Assembly: GCA_022376515.1 (NCBI GenBank) | Contig: WTXI01000335.1 | Span: 1 to 37,951, forward strand | From: Lactifluus volemus | Lineage: Eukaryota; Basidiomycota; Agaricomycetes; Russulales; Russulaceae | DNA length: 37,951 bases | Direction: 5' to 3' | Part shown: piece after piece, positions 22,302-33,661 of the stretch | Layout: each line of letters begins with the position of its first letter | How positions within the stretch are numbered: position 1 is the first letter of the stretch | The notes under the pieces: model-generated | The model's database searches: none | What the model saw: only the letters and a program-made list of their open reading frames with translations | What the model was told of the DNA's origin: nothing | Position numbers and translations under genes: made by a program

Positions 22302-23344
22302 AACTAGTACTTTAAAGTCTGTCACGGTGAGTCATTTAATTCTGTCTGTCATAATGAATATTGAACTCGGAGCAAATTCAGAATAGCCTTGTGGGTGTCG
22401 GTTTTTGCCTTCCTTTCGCGCGCATTGTTTCGTCCTTTCTTTGTCTATCCACATCATCGTTTTCGGCGCTCGCGCAAGGCCCTGGAATACTGGCCACATC
22501 CCCCGCTGTGGTGTGCGTACCACAAGCGGCAACGTCACCTCCGTCCCGACGTCTTTGTGCCCCGGGCTCGCTACCTTACACAGCGGCCTCGCGCCACTCC
22601 CGATGTGTCTTCAAGTTTCATCTCATTTGAGTCCGTTACGCGCCCTCGTATGTCTCTAGATCTGTTACTTCAAGTTGTCTGGTTTAGATCGCCTCGCGCC
22701 TGTCCATATTCTTTCTATATGTTCTCTGCCCTATGTTTTCCCTTCGTCTCCTCCGCTCCGCTCTGTCTATCTTTCTCACTTTTGATACCTTCTACTTACC
22801 TTTTGACCAGTAGTTTTAGTATCCCCTCTGTTCGTAGCTTTTACTATCTCGTTTATACTCGACGCGATTATCACTTACTTACTGGAGTTACCAAAAAAAA
22901 AAAGCATTTATAGGCTTTAGGCTTGATCATTGTACAAACGCCCGGGAGAGCAGCGAAGCATCGAACGGGCAGGAGTGCGAAACACGGGTGGCTAAGTTAG
23001 GATGAGCAGAAGCTGCTTATTAAGCAAAGCTAGCAAATTATTTAACTTTTTAAAAAAAAATTTGTGATGAAAATCGACATCGAGTTATTGGTCGATATAT
23101 TGGCCAATAACTTGAAGTAGCTTATGCTTACCCACTCCTGCCTGTCGTGTGTAATACTTGTAGCCTCAAGCTAAGCGCTAGGGTGAAAGTCATGTCGTCA
23201 TTACAGTACTAGTACAAGGTCGGCAAACCATGCGCTATTCTAACTCCTGTGTAGTGATGACAGTGCATCCAAAAGTACTCTAAAGTACACCAGAAACGAA
23301 AACGAACACTAGTACAACGATTTACAAGAACGCACCCGGCGGTC
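22302..23344. other. Pyrimidine-rich, gene-free stretch
   Basis: About 1 kb between converging genes. From about 22380 to 22900 the plus strand is rich in C and T; open frames there are composition effects with no family pattern. An inverted repeat lies at 23083-23112. Confidence 0.55.
23083..23112. repeat. 9-bp inverted repeat with nested 12-bp palindrome
   Basis: AGTTATTGG (23083-23091) pairs with CCAATAACT (23104-23112). The right half also contains TATTGGCCAATA, a perfect 12-base palindrome at 23098-23109. CCAAT/ATTGG boxes are the core of CCAAT-binding-factor sites. A terminator or cruciform role is possible but not shown. Confidence 0.4.
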
Positions 23345-25358
23345 TCATTGGTGACGAAGCATTGCCTGCTCCTGTTTTTGGCGTCGCCGCTCTCGCCATC
23401 TGGGCCCATACTGGAGTTCGAGCAATAGTAAGGGAGAGGCGAGTATGCAGATGCCGCCTAAAAAGGTGTACGTCCATCCATTTCCAAATGCGACGAGGAT
23501 AGGGTTTATAACGGACACCATACCGGCCCCCAAGGAGCAACGTACGACGTTGTTCTATCAACAGAATAAAATATTCAAAAATTGACGTTAAAGATGTAGG
23601 CATGACATACACAAGCGGTGATCGAGGATCCCTGGCTGGGCAGTAGGTCCACCAGCAGAGCTTGGACAATACTTATAATCGCGATAGATGCACCACCGAC
23701 TACATAGGATGTATCAGACACCGCAATGTAAGGCAGAAAGAACTTACTGATAAAATGCAATATTAGAGGCAGAGCGATAGAGACGTTCGAATGAAGCGAC
23801 CAGCCGTAACCAGTGACGCAGATGGCATAAATGAAGACGAGGTATGGCACGGTCTGTAGCCGTGCCTTCTCAATGGGGAATTCTGGGTCGTCCTTTTCGA
23901 GGACTTTGTCGTCGACCTTCTCCTTGTCTGTTCGAGCATGGCGGTAAAATTCGTCCCTAACATTGCGATAATTGAGGTCCATAAGCTTTCCTGAGAACAC
24001 CGTGCCAACGAGCATTCCTATTCCCATAGAAAGAAAGCACAGGCCAATGTCAGTTTCGTTGAGATGTGGATGCTCGTCCTGAAAAATGGCCGCAACGGTG
24101 GCTATGACACCGTACAAGACAGCATAGTTTGTGCCGCCGAAGACGAGGAGTATAAAGACATCCGGATACGTAAACATGAAGAGAGGATTCGTGAATGCCT
24201 TGCGTGGCGGACGTTCGCCAGATTTGTTCATAACACGGTGTCTACCGATGAAGGAAATCGGGGGGGTATAGATCCGACCTCCTGGTATGCTGCCGTCTCC
24301 TACGATGGAACGCAGAGTTTCGGGAAGGAGCCTGAAGAATTTAGATAGGATCCAATTACGATACAATCTGGTCAGATGGTCGCGTACAAAAATAGTCCAA
24401 GGGCGCAAGTAGCGGAGGCTATGCACAAGAACCAGAAAATGGCTCTACGAAACAAAGTTAACGTTTTGGTCTCCGAGTCACGTAGTTAATTTTGTTAATA
24501 CCTCCAGCTGAATGCTTGAGCGAGCCCTCCTCCGATGACGGGTCCAATAGTGGGACCTATCTATTCCCGAAAGTTACAGACTACTCACAGAAAGCGCATC
24601 GCGCACATACTATGGGTCCCACACCAAATACACCAAAGAAACCACCTCGTTCGGCAGGTGTGGCTATGTCGGCGATAATCCCGGCGCCTAATATTACTAT
24701 TAGAATCACAAAACTGACTTGCTTGCCGCACAAGATACATGCCAAGGGCAACGGTGCTCGCTGACCCTGCTGCTTGCAGACCTCGCATAAGCATCAACAG
24801 CCAGTAGGAAGACGTTGGGACGAGTGCGAGTCCTACGCAGGACAGAGCGAGGGTCGTTAGACATGCAAGCATAATTGGCCTGCGACCCCAGTAATCGGAA
24901 ATCGTCCCCCATATCATCGGAACTGCGTCGCCCAGTCGACAGTGACTCATCAGATATAGCTCCTAGACGCTGAAACCAAGACGCACATAGACCTTGCATG
25001 ACCATGTACAGCGTAACCGTTAGATTAATGAGCTCTAGGCTTTTATGAAATTCCTTTGACATGACGGGAATAGCCGGGAAATATATGTTCGTTGTCAGAG
25101 GACTGTCCGTGTCGACCAAATTCAAGTGAGTCGTCAACTCCAATAGACCATAATGCTCTCGACTCACCTGAAAAGCCCAGCATAGGATGCAATTCCGACA
25201 ATCAGCCACTTCTCTCGATGAGAAAAGACGCTGTAGAGCTTTTCAGCTTGAGAGTGCGCTGTCGCAGATTGCTTTGAGTCCCTGGAAGGTGCAACCGATC
25301 GATTGCCGTTCGCTTCACAAAAACCATAGGTTCCACCTCCTGTCGACTCGGTAGACAT
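23345..25358 (-). CDS. MFS multidrug-type transporter, DHA1 (Qdr/Tpo-like)
   Basis: This is a proton-coupled drug or polyamine antiporter of the 12-14-TM DHA1 group. It starts at 25358 with a hydrophilic N-terminus (MSTESTGGGTYGFCEANGNR). Conserved blocks follow in order: YFPAIPVMSKEFHKSLELIN, VTLYMVMQGLFPMIWGTISD (motif A region, then YWGRRPI), LMLMRGLQAAGSAS, ADIATPAERGGFFGVFGVGP, the motif C-like GPTIGPVIGGGLAQAFSW, FWFLCIASATCALGLFLL, and LPETLRSIVGDG. A long central loop (DEFYRHARTDKEKVDDKVLE) lies between TM6 and TM7. The ending is ELQYGPRWRERRRQKQEQAM. Introns of about 50-70 bases separate these blocks. Near 24690-24750 no clean splice joins the AST-VALG segment to the AGIIADIAT segment, so a small sequence error or an unusual intron is possible there. 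Confidence 0.78.
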
Positions 25359-25828
25359 TCCTTGGTTCGAGGGGAGAAGAGAATCGGACGTGCTCCGGCC
25401 TCAGGTCTCACCCCTTTGCCATACTTATGGTTGGGAAATCAGATGAGTACACGTCACACGCTATTTAAGGGTCCGAAGGCAGTCATAGACCATGACTGTA
25501 CACCTCTCGATGTGCCTTGTGGACCTCGCAAGCTCCATCCGTCACTTTTCCAAACAAAGTTTGCTATTACAGTATGCACCTGGAATTTGTTGTATTTACT
25601 CGACTATCAGTGGGCCGCCATGTAAGACTCCGAGTCCAGACACCGGATGTGCAAATGAGTGGCTTCAACAGTGCTGGGCTGGCGCAAAGAAGCGAGACCG
25701 CCAACGAGACCGCAGGTCGTTGATCGCGATTACTATATATAGAAAGTTGCCATTTATCTTCTTTGTTATCATATGATCACAAGCTTTCCCCTTTCCCTGT
25801 TCGCACGTGCTCTCACTCGCTAATGCCG
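25359..25828. other. Promoter region of the DHA1 transporter
   Basis: About 470 bases between two minus-strand genes. It must hold the transporter promoter and the 3' UTR of the NDUFA9-like gene. No other feature was seen. Confidence 0.5.
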
Positions 25829-27031
25829 TCATTTGAGGTAGTGCGGAAGCACGTCGTGAACAGACGTTAATGAATAAGAGTGTGCCTCCATAAGCTTCTT
25901 GAAGTCAACGTGAGAACGCGGAGTCGGGCAAGTCTCAACGTTGTCAACCTTCAGTTGGTTAATCTGTTGTGTTAAAGCTGAGTAGCCAAATCTCTGTGAG
26001 AACTTTGGAGAGTGAAATCGGACCTGATCACGTGTCACGGTAAAAATATTGGTTGGAAGGCGTTGCAAGATTTCCCCTTGAAGCTCACCCACGAACCAGG
26101 GCACAGGAACGATCGGCCGAAATCGACCGGTGTACTTGACCACGAGTTCCATTATCTGTCGGAAGTTCAAGACTGATGGATGAGAACTGTAGGGTCATTA
26201 TTACGTTGGAGAGGGTCTGAGAAAACTCGCTTTCAGGTCCCACAGCTTCAATAATTCTGCCATCAGTAGCAACGTTGCCAGTGAGGTCCGAGTTGTCTCT
26301 CGTAAGGATCTCAACGAGTTGGCCGACGTCGCCAACATATACAGGCTGAAAACGGGTTCCCCCGTCTCCAAAGACAGGAAGCACAGGCAAGTAGCGGGAA
26401 AGTTGTGCGAATCTCTGCCAACACAACAGAGTCAAAACGTGTTCAAGCCTTGGGCTAATCCTTACATTAAAAAGGCCGTCACCGGGACCGAATATCAGAC
26501 TCGGCCGAACGATAGTGGCGTTAGGACAATACGAGAGGACTGCCTCTTCTCCCAATGCTTTTGTCCTTGTATATGGGATCTTGCTGTGCGGATCTGCACC
26601 AATAGCGCTGATGTGAACAAGCTTTGCGCCGACAGCGGCTGCCGCCAATGCAACATTCTCCGCCCCCTTCCACTGTATTGCTTCAAATTGCGCTGGAGAT
26701 CCTCGCAGTATTCCCACCAGCGAGACCACTGCATCCGCATTCAAGAACGCCTCGGTAAGGGTATCTTTTTTGGTGACGTCAACCGGTATGGGAGGTAGAA
26801 GGTCGTCTTGTGGGAGCTTTTCCTTCATTTTTTTGAAGATTTTATGAGGATCTCTGGATGAAACTTGAATACGACGTAAAACGCCGGCCGAGTTGTTCGC
26901 TCTGCTGATTGCTGTAGCGATGCTTGATCCTAATCTCGTCACAAGTCTAGCAAAAACAACTTTTACAAGAAACTTAGCACGAAAGGCGCACCTAGAAAAC
27001 CTGCCCCGCATAGGACTACCTTTCGGGCCAT
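25829..27031 (-). CDS. NAD(P)-binding Rossmann protein, complex I NDUFA9-like
   Basis: This is an atypical SDR of the NDUFA9 subunit family, whose members sit in mitochondrial complex I; the related Coq11 group acts in ubiquinone synthesis. The ATG at 27031 and a 62-base intron (26930-26991) create MARKVVLCGAGFLGSSIATA, a complete GxGFLG dinucleotide site; the unspliced frame misses it. Conserved blocks follow: DADAVVSLVGIL, KGAENVALAAAAVGAKLVHI, SAIGADPHSKIPYTRTKALG, NATIVRPSLIFGPGDGLFN, then PVLPVFGDGGTRFQPVYVGD. A second intron precedes RFAQLSRYLPV. A third, of only about 40 bases, appears to join GPES to NFRQIMELV. There is no obvious long presequence. The complex I assignment follows the family; Coq11-like function is the alternative. 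Confidence 0.75.
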
Positions 27032-27421
27032 GTTGAGACGTGTGAGCACCGTAAAAGTTCCAAGGGGAACTTCCCCATATCGAGTGACGTCATAACTTGA
27101 ACCATGAGCGAGAGAATGACCCTTGCGACATCGCAACGCTTATTCCGCGCAAGCTAAGCTGCCGCAATGGTTCGGACACAGTAGTAGAGATCGTCGTTAG
27201 TGCAGAGTTGGGCGCAGAAGTCGTATTACTGGATGGGCAGGCCAGCGTCGGGCGGTGGTGCCTGGCAAAACAGGTCCTCATCCTCGCGAGCCCTGTATCG
27301 TATTCTAGCTACAATATTGCGATTGTTCATATAGTAATTCACTCGTCCTAACCACGCGAACTATGTGCCGGGCTGCAGTGATCGGCGATCAATACTTGCC
27401 CAAACAGCCAGAACTGCGCAC
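27032..27421. other. Divergent region with a possible missing 5' exon of the lectin-like gene
   Basis: It separates the NDUFA9-like start (-) and the first safe ATG of the lectin-like gene (+). A plus-strand open frame at about 27140-27276 reads coherently (NGSDTVVEIVVSAELGAEVV then LLDGQASVGRWCLAKQ) and could be an upstream exon, but it has no in-frame ATG and I could not splice it to the downstream gene. Confidence 0.35.
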
Positions 27422-28483
27422 ATGGCACTTGGACCAATGCAGCCTCACAAGGCCGAAGCTCATCATATACTCTCTTCAGCCCCAATAAGCATGCTCATCA
27501 AAGAGGGCGATGAAAAAGGCGGCTCTAGTGGCCACGGCTTCCCCCCAGGCTGCTTCATTTTGCGTTCCGTGACGTCCGCCGGTCGTTTGCTCGATGTCGC
27601 TTCGGATTCAGTGGAAGACGGCGCAGAGATAATACTCTGGCCTGGAAAGGATAACTCGCTTGTGGAAAGCAAGTCTTTTTTTTTAATTTCACCTCTGGGG
27701 ATTCAAACTATGCAAAAACTGACGAGCTCGTAGGCTTTCGTAGGCCCGAAGCCCTAAACCAGGTAAATACTGGTAGTGGGGTGTCACTATACGCCACCAC
27801 CCTGACCGTTCACGATCATCTTCAAAGGTCTTCTTCATGGATACCAGTGGTGCACTTTGTGCACGCGCTTCAGGACACGCACTTGACGTCGAAAGTCAGA
27901 TAAATTTCTCCTCTCTAATCAAAAACTCGGTCAAATTCACCATTTCCATTTCACCCCAACAGACGGACGACTCGTCCTCCGACACCGTCGCCCAGTGATG
28001 CATCCCTATCCAAACGCCTACTCTCATCCACTCCCCCGATTCCGCTACAACAGCGCCACGGGCCTCCTCACCGCCGAATTCGACTACGACCCCGAATTTA
28101 AATCGAGCACCGCATGGCGCGCCCAAACCTTTTACCTCACCGCGCTTCCCCGTCAACGCCCGCGCACGCTTCTCGATGGCGCCTCGGACGCGCTCGTATC
28201 TGCCTTCCGTGGTCCGTTGTCCTTGCTCGGTGGTGTGGCGCATGATCTTACAGCCGCTGGCACCGACGATACGTTCAATCTACGCGAGGATGAAGTCCAA
28301 GAGCAGGAGCTTGGCGAGGACACTGAGGTCGATGATGATCCAGCTCGTGACCGCCCTGTGCGCGTCATCGGCTTGACACGCGAGGAACATCATCAACTCA
28401 GCCACGAAGCGTGGGCACGCCGACGATGGGAAGTAATACCTTTGCGCAGCACCGCAGCTCGCAGCACCGGGCTGCTGTCCTAA
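27422..28483 (+). CDS. Ricin-B-lectin/beta-trefoil-like protein, 5' end uncertain
   Basis: The exons used are 27422-27672, 27744-27762, 27828-27894 and 27963-28483; they join in frame to 858 nt, 285 residues. Exon 2 is only 19 bases but is needed to link SLVESK to PEALNQVFFMD. The repeat-like segments GCFILRSVTSAGRLLDVASD, EDGAEIILWPGKDNSLVE, QVFFMDTSGALCARASGHAL and DVEDGRLVLRHRRPV have the QxW/beta-trefoil rhythm of ricin-B-type carbohydrate-binding folds. An agaricomycete-type C-terminal region follows (HPYPNAYSHPLPRFRYNSAT, then an acidic stretch and ARRRWEVIPLR). No toxin catalytic domain is present. The start is the first ATG in this frame (27422) and is probably internal. Function is unknown. 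Confidence 0.6.
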
Positions 28484-30620
28484 AGTCCCAGGAATGACTT
28501 TCGGGCGTTTATTATGGTCAGATTTATTCACGTTGTCTCTGTTGTTCCCTCAGGCTTGTACTTCTATGGTTATGTATTGAAGCGCTTTGCTGCATATGAG
28601 TTCATTCATCCCAGGATTGCGACGATATCAACAAAAGTGATACATGGTGAAGTATAATGACGTTCCTAACGCGTCATCCAAGTGGTGGCACGGTGGTTCT
28701 TCTCACTGCAGATCCGGATACCCGCCGCACGGCATTTTCGTGGATTGCCGCCTGTAGAGCTACGATTGTGTTACAATTCCGGTTCTCCAGACCCAACTGG
28801 GGATAGTGTGTGGGAGTATGATCGCCACCTTTCTGAGGAAAATCCTCCTAAGTTTCCAATAAATAGGAGTATAGGGACATACTCTCTTGCTCAGACCATT
28901 TCAGGAGAGAAACCTGCTTGTACCTTCAAGTTCGGAGTGATGAATATGCGGGAGTTTGGCGGGAGGTCGATGAGATGTTGGGCAAGAAATGGTAATAAAA
29001 GCCACCTCGGAGAACACGTCTGGACCACCGCTGGATTTCCTATGGAGTTTGTCAAATTTCCAACAACCGACCCAACATAGAGGTAAGTGAATTCGCGGAA
29101 GGACTATTCTGCGATTGTGACTCAGAGGTAAAGTGGTGAAAACAGTCGCGTCCCACATGATGACTCCGATTAGTGCTGCCGGAGGAAGCTTCTGTAACAG
29201 GAAAGGATACGAGTCAAAGAATCTTCACGAGAAGCAAGGTAAAAGTAAAGGTTCGAAGCAAGCTTCGTGGAAACTGCCAGTGGATTGGCGGCGAGTCAAT
29301 ATCGCAAAAAAAAGGTCAGATAGCCAAGACAGTCGCTGCGGCGGCGTCGGAAAGCAGCATCGAGAATAGAATGAGTACTACGCGGATGCATCGAGAAGGA
29401 TCTGTTCGGTTGCACATTTCTATTTTGATAAACTCAACCTGTGAGATCTGACCTCGGCCAGAGAGGAGTCAGCAAGAGCAGAAAGCGAAGCTCCTGCGGA
29501 GCTGAAATTCAATGTGGTTCCAGACGAACATCCACACGGTTCTTAAATTTGCAAAAAACCGCCGCGGAGTTGAGCCACGGAAATACGTTGCTGTGGTACA
29601 CAAGCAACGTTTTCGTTCACAAGGTCAACCGACACGTGAAAGCGTAATGCCGATGAACTCGGTCCCGAGTCATGGTTGGTCCGGATAACCAATTCGTCCA
29701 CAGGCACATGGTAACAGCAGCAATCGATTCTACGATCGCAAGAAAAGAGGGAAAATAACACGCAGTATGCCGTAAGTTCGAACGAGATTAGATTTACTTT
29801 ACAAGTATTGACCATTTCGGGTATGCCTCTCATTCTTCCCTGGCGTTCTGCAGAACGGCGGTGCGTGCATATAAGCCCTATCCACCTCTCAATTGAAGAT
29901 GCATTACTATGAGAAAGCAGGTGTGGAACTAGCCGCACGCCGCACGCCTCACTCCCTGTGCATCTGTTTCGTTGAGGCGGCGTCAGGGCCTGAGGCACCT
30001 TGCCCCTGTAAGGTCAGTTCTGCGTTCCACTGGGTTCAAGTTGTCACCTACATTCAGGATTAAGTGATGGTCGGAGCTTCTACGAGACTATTAGGTGACC
30101 CTTAGGGTCTTTTGGGATCAAGAAAACGTCTCGAATACCTTGAGAGCCAGCGACGATTCTCGCCAGCTCTTAGGTGACCCGTCCAAGTCCAAAGCGAGAC
30201 AGCGAAGAAGGCTTTGTGGTGGTTTCGGAGAAAAACGTACGACGCGCGACACTGAGCCGCAAGTTGGGTTTCCGGCGGCCCCGCTTAGCTAATGGCCGCT
30301 CGTCTACTGTATCACGTCAGGTTCAGTCAATGAAAGTGTCGTAATGTCGGGGCGTCACCGGTACCAGTGAGTTCAGAATCTTTCTTACAATCTCAGCTTG
30401 TCTCTCAAAGTTTTTGAAGAGGTCACCGCGCACAATCCTATTTTGTTGCAGATGAAGACTTACTCACTGAATTACGTGCAAGCCAACGCACTTTCAACGG
30501 GGCGTATATGCGAACCGCACTTGGAAACATGGGTTTTTCTCTGACCGTGCTCAGACTCTTCGGCCGCCTTTTCTATCGCAGTGAGCCTTTCTCACCTCAT
30601 TTTTTGCTTTTGCTCCGGTC
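28484..30620. other. Gene-poor block
   Basis: About 2.1 kb with no convincing gene. A plus-strand frame near 28700-28790 reads TADPDTRRTAFSWIAACRA and another at 28712-29080 is open for over 100 codons, but neither has a start, splice context or known family. TTAGGTGACCC occurs at 30091-30101 and again near 30169-30179. Confidence 0.45.
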
Positions 30621-30929
30621 ATGTCGCAATATTCATCGCACTTTTTTTTTTCGGTTATGGTCGTACTAGTCGGCATAGTATACGCCGTTCTCGCCTTTCT
30701 TTTGTGCGTCTGCACATTTTTCCGTGCACGCTACGCGCGACACGACATAGCAGACACGCACGATCCTGATGACGACACGCTGAGTTTGTTGGCAATCCCC
30801 ACTGTCGGTCAGGAACACAAGAAATCATTCGGACGACCATTCGTGACTGCGGGAAAAATTGTTGCTGTCGTCGCATTTGTCGTTGCCGGAACCGAGATAG
30901 CGCTTTTTGTGCTCATTCTGCAGTTGTGA
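30621..30929 (+). CDS. Possible small two-TM membrane protein
   Basis: A single open frame of 102 codons begins with ATG at 30621. It has an N-terminal hydrophobic helix (FSVMVVLVGIVYAVLAFLLC), a polar loop with a DDD cluster, and a C-terminal helix (IVAVVAFVVAGTEIALFVLI). The two-helix design with basic residues after helix 1 looks protein-like rather than random. I know no family for it. Pyrimidine-rich DNA can also give hydrophobic frames, so the call is weak. Confidence 0.35.
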   Translation: MSQYSSHFFFSVMVVLVGIVYAVLAFLLCVCTFFRARYARHDIADTHDPDDDTLSLLAIPTVGQEHKKSFGRPFVTAGKIVAVVAFVVAGTEIALFVLILQL

Positions 30930-31732
30930 GATTATCTCTGTGCCCCAAATCATGCTGTAACGGTATGAATACATCCCAGAAATATATGCCAAGCATAGGC
31001 CGCATCGTTTCCCACTTATCTGACGTTGGATATAGAATACATGGAGGTTGTTCAACTACGCAACAATTTAGCGTGACAGGTATAGTACCCCTCATCCCAA
31101 TTTGCTGTCGACAACACAGCGGTGAATTTCCAGGCACTGGCACTAGCATGCAGGTAGAGGGTTTTGAGCATGAGACCACACACCGACAATCCACATCATA
31201 TCCCGCAGGTCAATGGCTAGCATGTGTACCTGCCCACCAGATGCCTGCCAGAATGCCTCGGGCGTTTCCGTGCGTGTAGGACCCTCCACCATGACGTCCT
31301 CAAGCGCTGGAAGTGCCCTGACATGCGTCGAACGGGAACGTGCCCTCAGAAGATGCAGTGCCGACGGGTTATAGGGGTGGCAGTGGGTGCCGGGAGAACA
31401 AGGGGCTGGGCCGGGATCGAGTCAGTGGCAGCTGGTGATCCGGTCCTGGACCTCACTGCCCTCTCTAACCATAATGGTAGCATGCGAATTTTAAACAAAG
31501 CTTTGAAGGTGGAGCAAAGGTTTCGACAGGGGTAGCGCAATCACTTCGACTTCAAGTTCGGTTCTTTGTTTGAAAAAACACGGCGCATCATAAGCAGGTG
31601 AGGATCGGATCTTCTTTAAACATTATTAATAAAAACATCATTATAGAAAGAGATAGAAATGCAATGAAAGTTATCTGATCAAAATGACGAGTTATAATCC
31701 AAGCTTGTCTGGCCTGTGGCAAACATAAGCCG
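30930..31732. other. Intergenic stretch, nothing supported
   Basis: About 800 bases with overlapping short frames on both strands, none with a recognisable pattern. Confidence 0.45.
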
Positions 31733-32340
31733 ATGGTCTGTGAGACGAGCCTTTCTCAGCATCAGCACAATGTTCACCAGTTTCTGACACTCTCGTGTCC
31801 TCCGTTCTTAGTTTACTGCAATGCCATGCATCGTCATGGTCACAACTTGGTGCGGGCCTTGAGTACCACTGGCATAGAAGCAGTTCTGGATGGAGGTGGG
31901 AGCGCTGAGACAGCGCGCGGCATACTGAGAGTAGAAGGCAGCAGAGTTGATCCGTCGTGACGGTAGAGTCAGACTCTGAATCGGAATACGCCAGACGAGG
32001 AAGGGTCGGGATATGGTCCGACGGAAGTATTTTCAGAGTCAGAGCAACAACTAGCTTATCCCGATGGAGAAATTGTAGTTCTAGACCCTCAGGAAGGCGC
32101 GTGAGTCGCCATGATCGCCACAGTACTATGTAACCGGTACTTTTCCCGGTGTCTTACATTTCAATAACAGGACATTGACAGCCGCGCTAGTGCCGCCTTT
32201 ATCAGCTGTAGGGCTTAGCTCCATAACGCCTATAACAAGGAGTAGCGAAAACTTTGGCAAGACGGTTTCGAACTTCCAACTGAAGATAATGGATAAAAAA
32301 GGGGCAAAGCACAGACTCAGAACAAAGAAAACAAATCTTC
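31733..32340 (+). CDS. Candidate hypothetical gene, 3' end unresolved
   Basis: An ATG at 31733 opens a frame that can be joined by a 42-base in-phase intron (GTAGAAGG...GAGTCAG, 31931-31972) to RNTPDEEGSGYGPTEVFSES and YPDGEIVVLDPQEGA. A good donor (GTGAGT at about 32100) and acceptor (AATAACAG at about 32170) then join it to TLTAALVPPLSAVGLSSITP. The acidic composition and consecutive consensus splice sites support coding. The frame continues into the antisense of RPAC1, so the real end is not known. No family was recognised. Confidence 0.25.
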
Positions 32341-32344
32341 TGTA

Positions 32345-33661
32345 TTACGTATCTGCCATCTGTATATCGCCGTCTGAGTCTCTCTGTAAGCGGAGTTCCT
32401 CGGCAGCACTTTTTAATGTCGAGATTTTTTCCCTCATCACCCGAATGGCCTCAAGCGGGAGACGCTGTGGCTCATATGGTCCCTCTGACTCAACGTTAAC
32501 TGCCGAGTCGTGGTGCATCAGCATGTTTGCAGTCCCCAACTGGGGAAAAAAAGAGTACGTACAGATAAAGTGGTCCCGTACACGGGCGAGTTTGACATAC
32601 TCTGCAAGGTCAGGGTGGCGCAGCACCTCGCGGACTCATTGTCTCGCCACGTACACCGCGTTTATCAACAGTGACCTTTTTCGTGCGGGGTCCACTTTGA
32701 TCACGCCGGGGGAGAAGCAATCCCGAAAGCGAGCGGCAAGATGAGGTGGTACGGGATTTGCTTCATCCAAAATGACGTGAGGCAATAAGCGATAACTCGC
32801 CGTCGCTGCACCGAATCCTACGTTTGAGCATGGGAAAGAGGGAGAGTACAATACTTACCGACAGGACTGAATTTAGCGTGATCTTTCCCTACACCCTTGA
32901 CTGCGTGCATCTCCATCTCGATCACCTGGCCTGGACGCAACTTGACGAGGACGGTCTCTGGGATTGTAGGCGCAGGTGGGCTTGCAGAAAAGACATCCGC
33001 CTGCTCGCCCTGGGGTATCCACTGAAAATCCCTGCTCGTACCTCCGAATTGTGGTAAAGGACTGCAGGATCTGTACTGTCTCTTGGCGCAGCAGTATCAC
33101 GCGTGCATTCGACTTGAAGCTTAAAGACGATCGTGTTTCGGTCCGTTGCCTGATCGCTCGGGCTCGGTTTCATCTCGAGTAGGGCGGGGTCTACGTTTAA
33201 GGGTATTAATCCAAGGCGGTGCGAGAATACCTCGTCTACCATGACGGAGGTATTGTTCCATACGTATACATGTTCTATCACAACTGTTGGGACCTGAATT
33301 TAATTCCAATGACGCGTTGGAATCGGCTGGACGTTTTTGAACGACCGTACCTCTGCGATGAGTATCCGACGCAGTGCGTTTGCGATGGACGCGTCAACAC
33401 CGACAAGGTCAAACTCTATGGAACGCGTTGATAGCTTTTGTACCTTGACTTGTAATTTCTACGTAGGCCCTGAGCATGGGAGGTCCAACAATACATCAAC
33501 GTATGTACCTTCTTGAACTTTTTGAGGTCCCACGAATGGTCTTCATCTGGATAATGACCGGGAAAGTCTGTGCTTGAGACATTGGTGACACGCTCTTCCA
33601 ACAATCCCACATGTACCCTTGGGTTAAATTGGTTAGAGGAGGATGTCGAAGCCTGTGCCAT
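32345..33661 (-). CDS. rpc40: RPAC1/AC40, shared subunit of RNA polymerases I and III, with frame breaks
   Basis: RPAC1 is the alpha-like assembly subunit of Pol I and Pol III. The start at 33661 reads [20 protein letters not shown]. Conserved blocks follow through short introns: [138 protein letters not shown] and [14 protein letters not shown]. Two joins fail. Near 33040 the frame breaks by one base between HNSEV and SRDFQW, and near 32630-32650 it breaks again around TMSREV. No usable intron explains either. The family is certain. The breaks are probably sequence errors, because this subunit is essential in studied fungi. Confidence 0.87.

Noticed and set aside
22361..22913. Three overlapping plus-strand open frames of 84-174 codons
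   Set aside because: They are Arg/Ser/Phe-rich readings of pyrimidine-rich DNA in three frames with no family pattern.
28682..29080. Open frame of 132 codons
   Set aside because: The first codon is not ATG and there is no family pattern or splice context, so it is noted only in the gene-poor block entry.
30100..30112. Telomere-like TTAGGG
   Set aside because: A single TTAGGG within a short palindrome, not an array.
32175..32744. Long plus-strand open frame across the RPAC1 3' exons
   Set aside because: Most of it is the antisense of conserved RPAC1 coding sequence; only the part before about 32340 was kept as a weak candidate.
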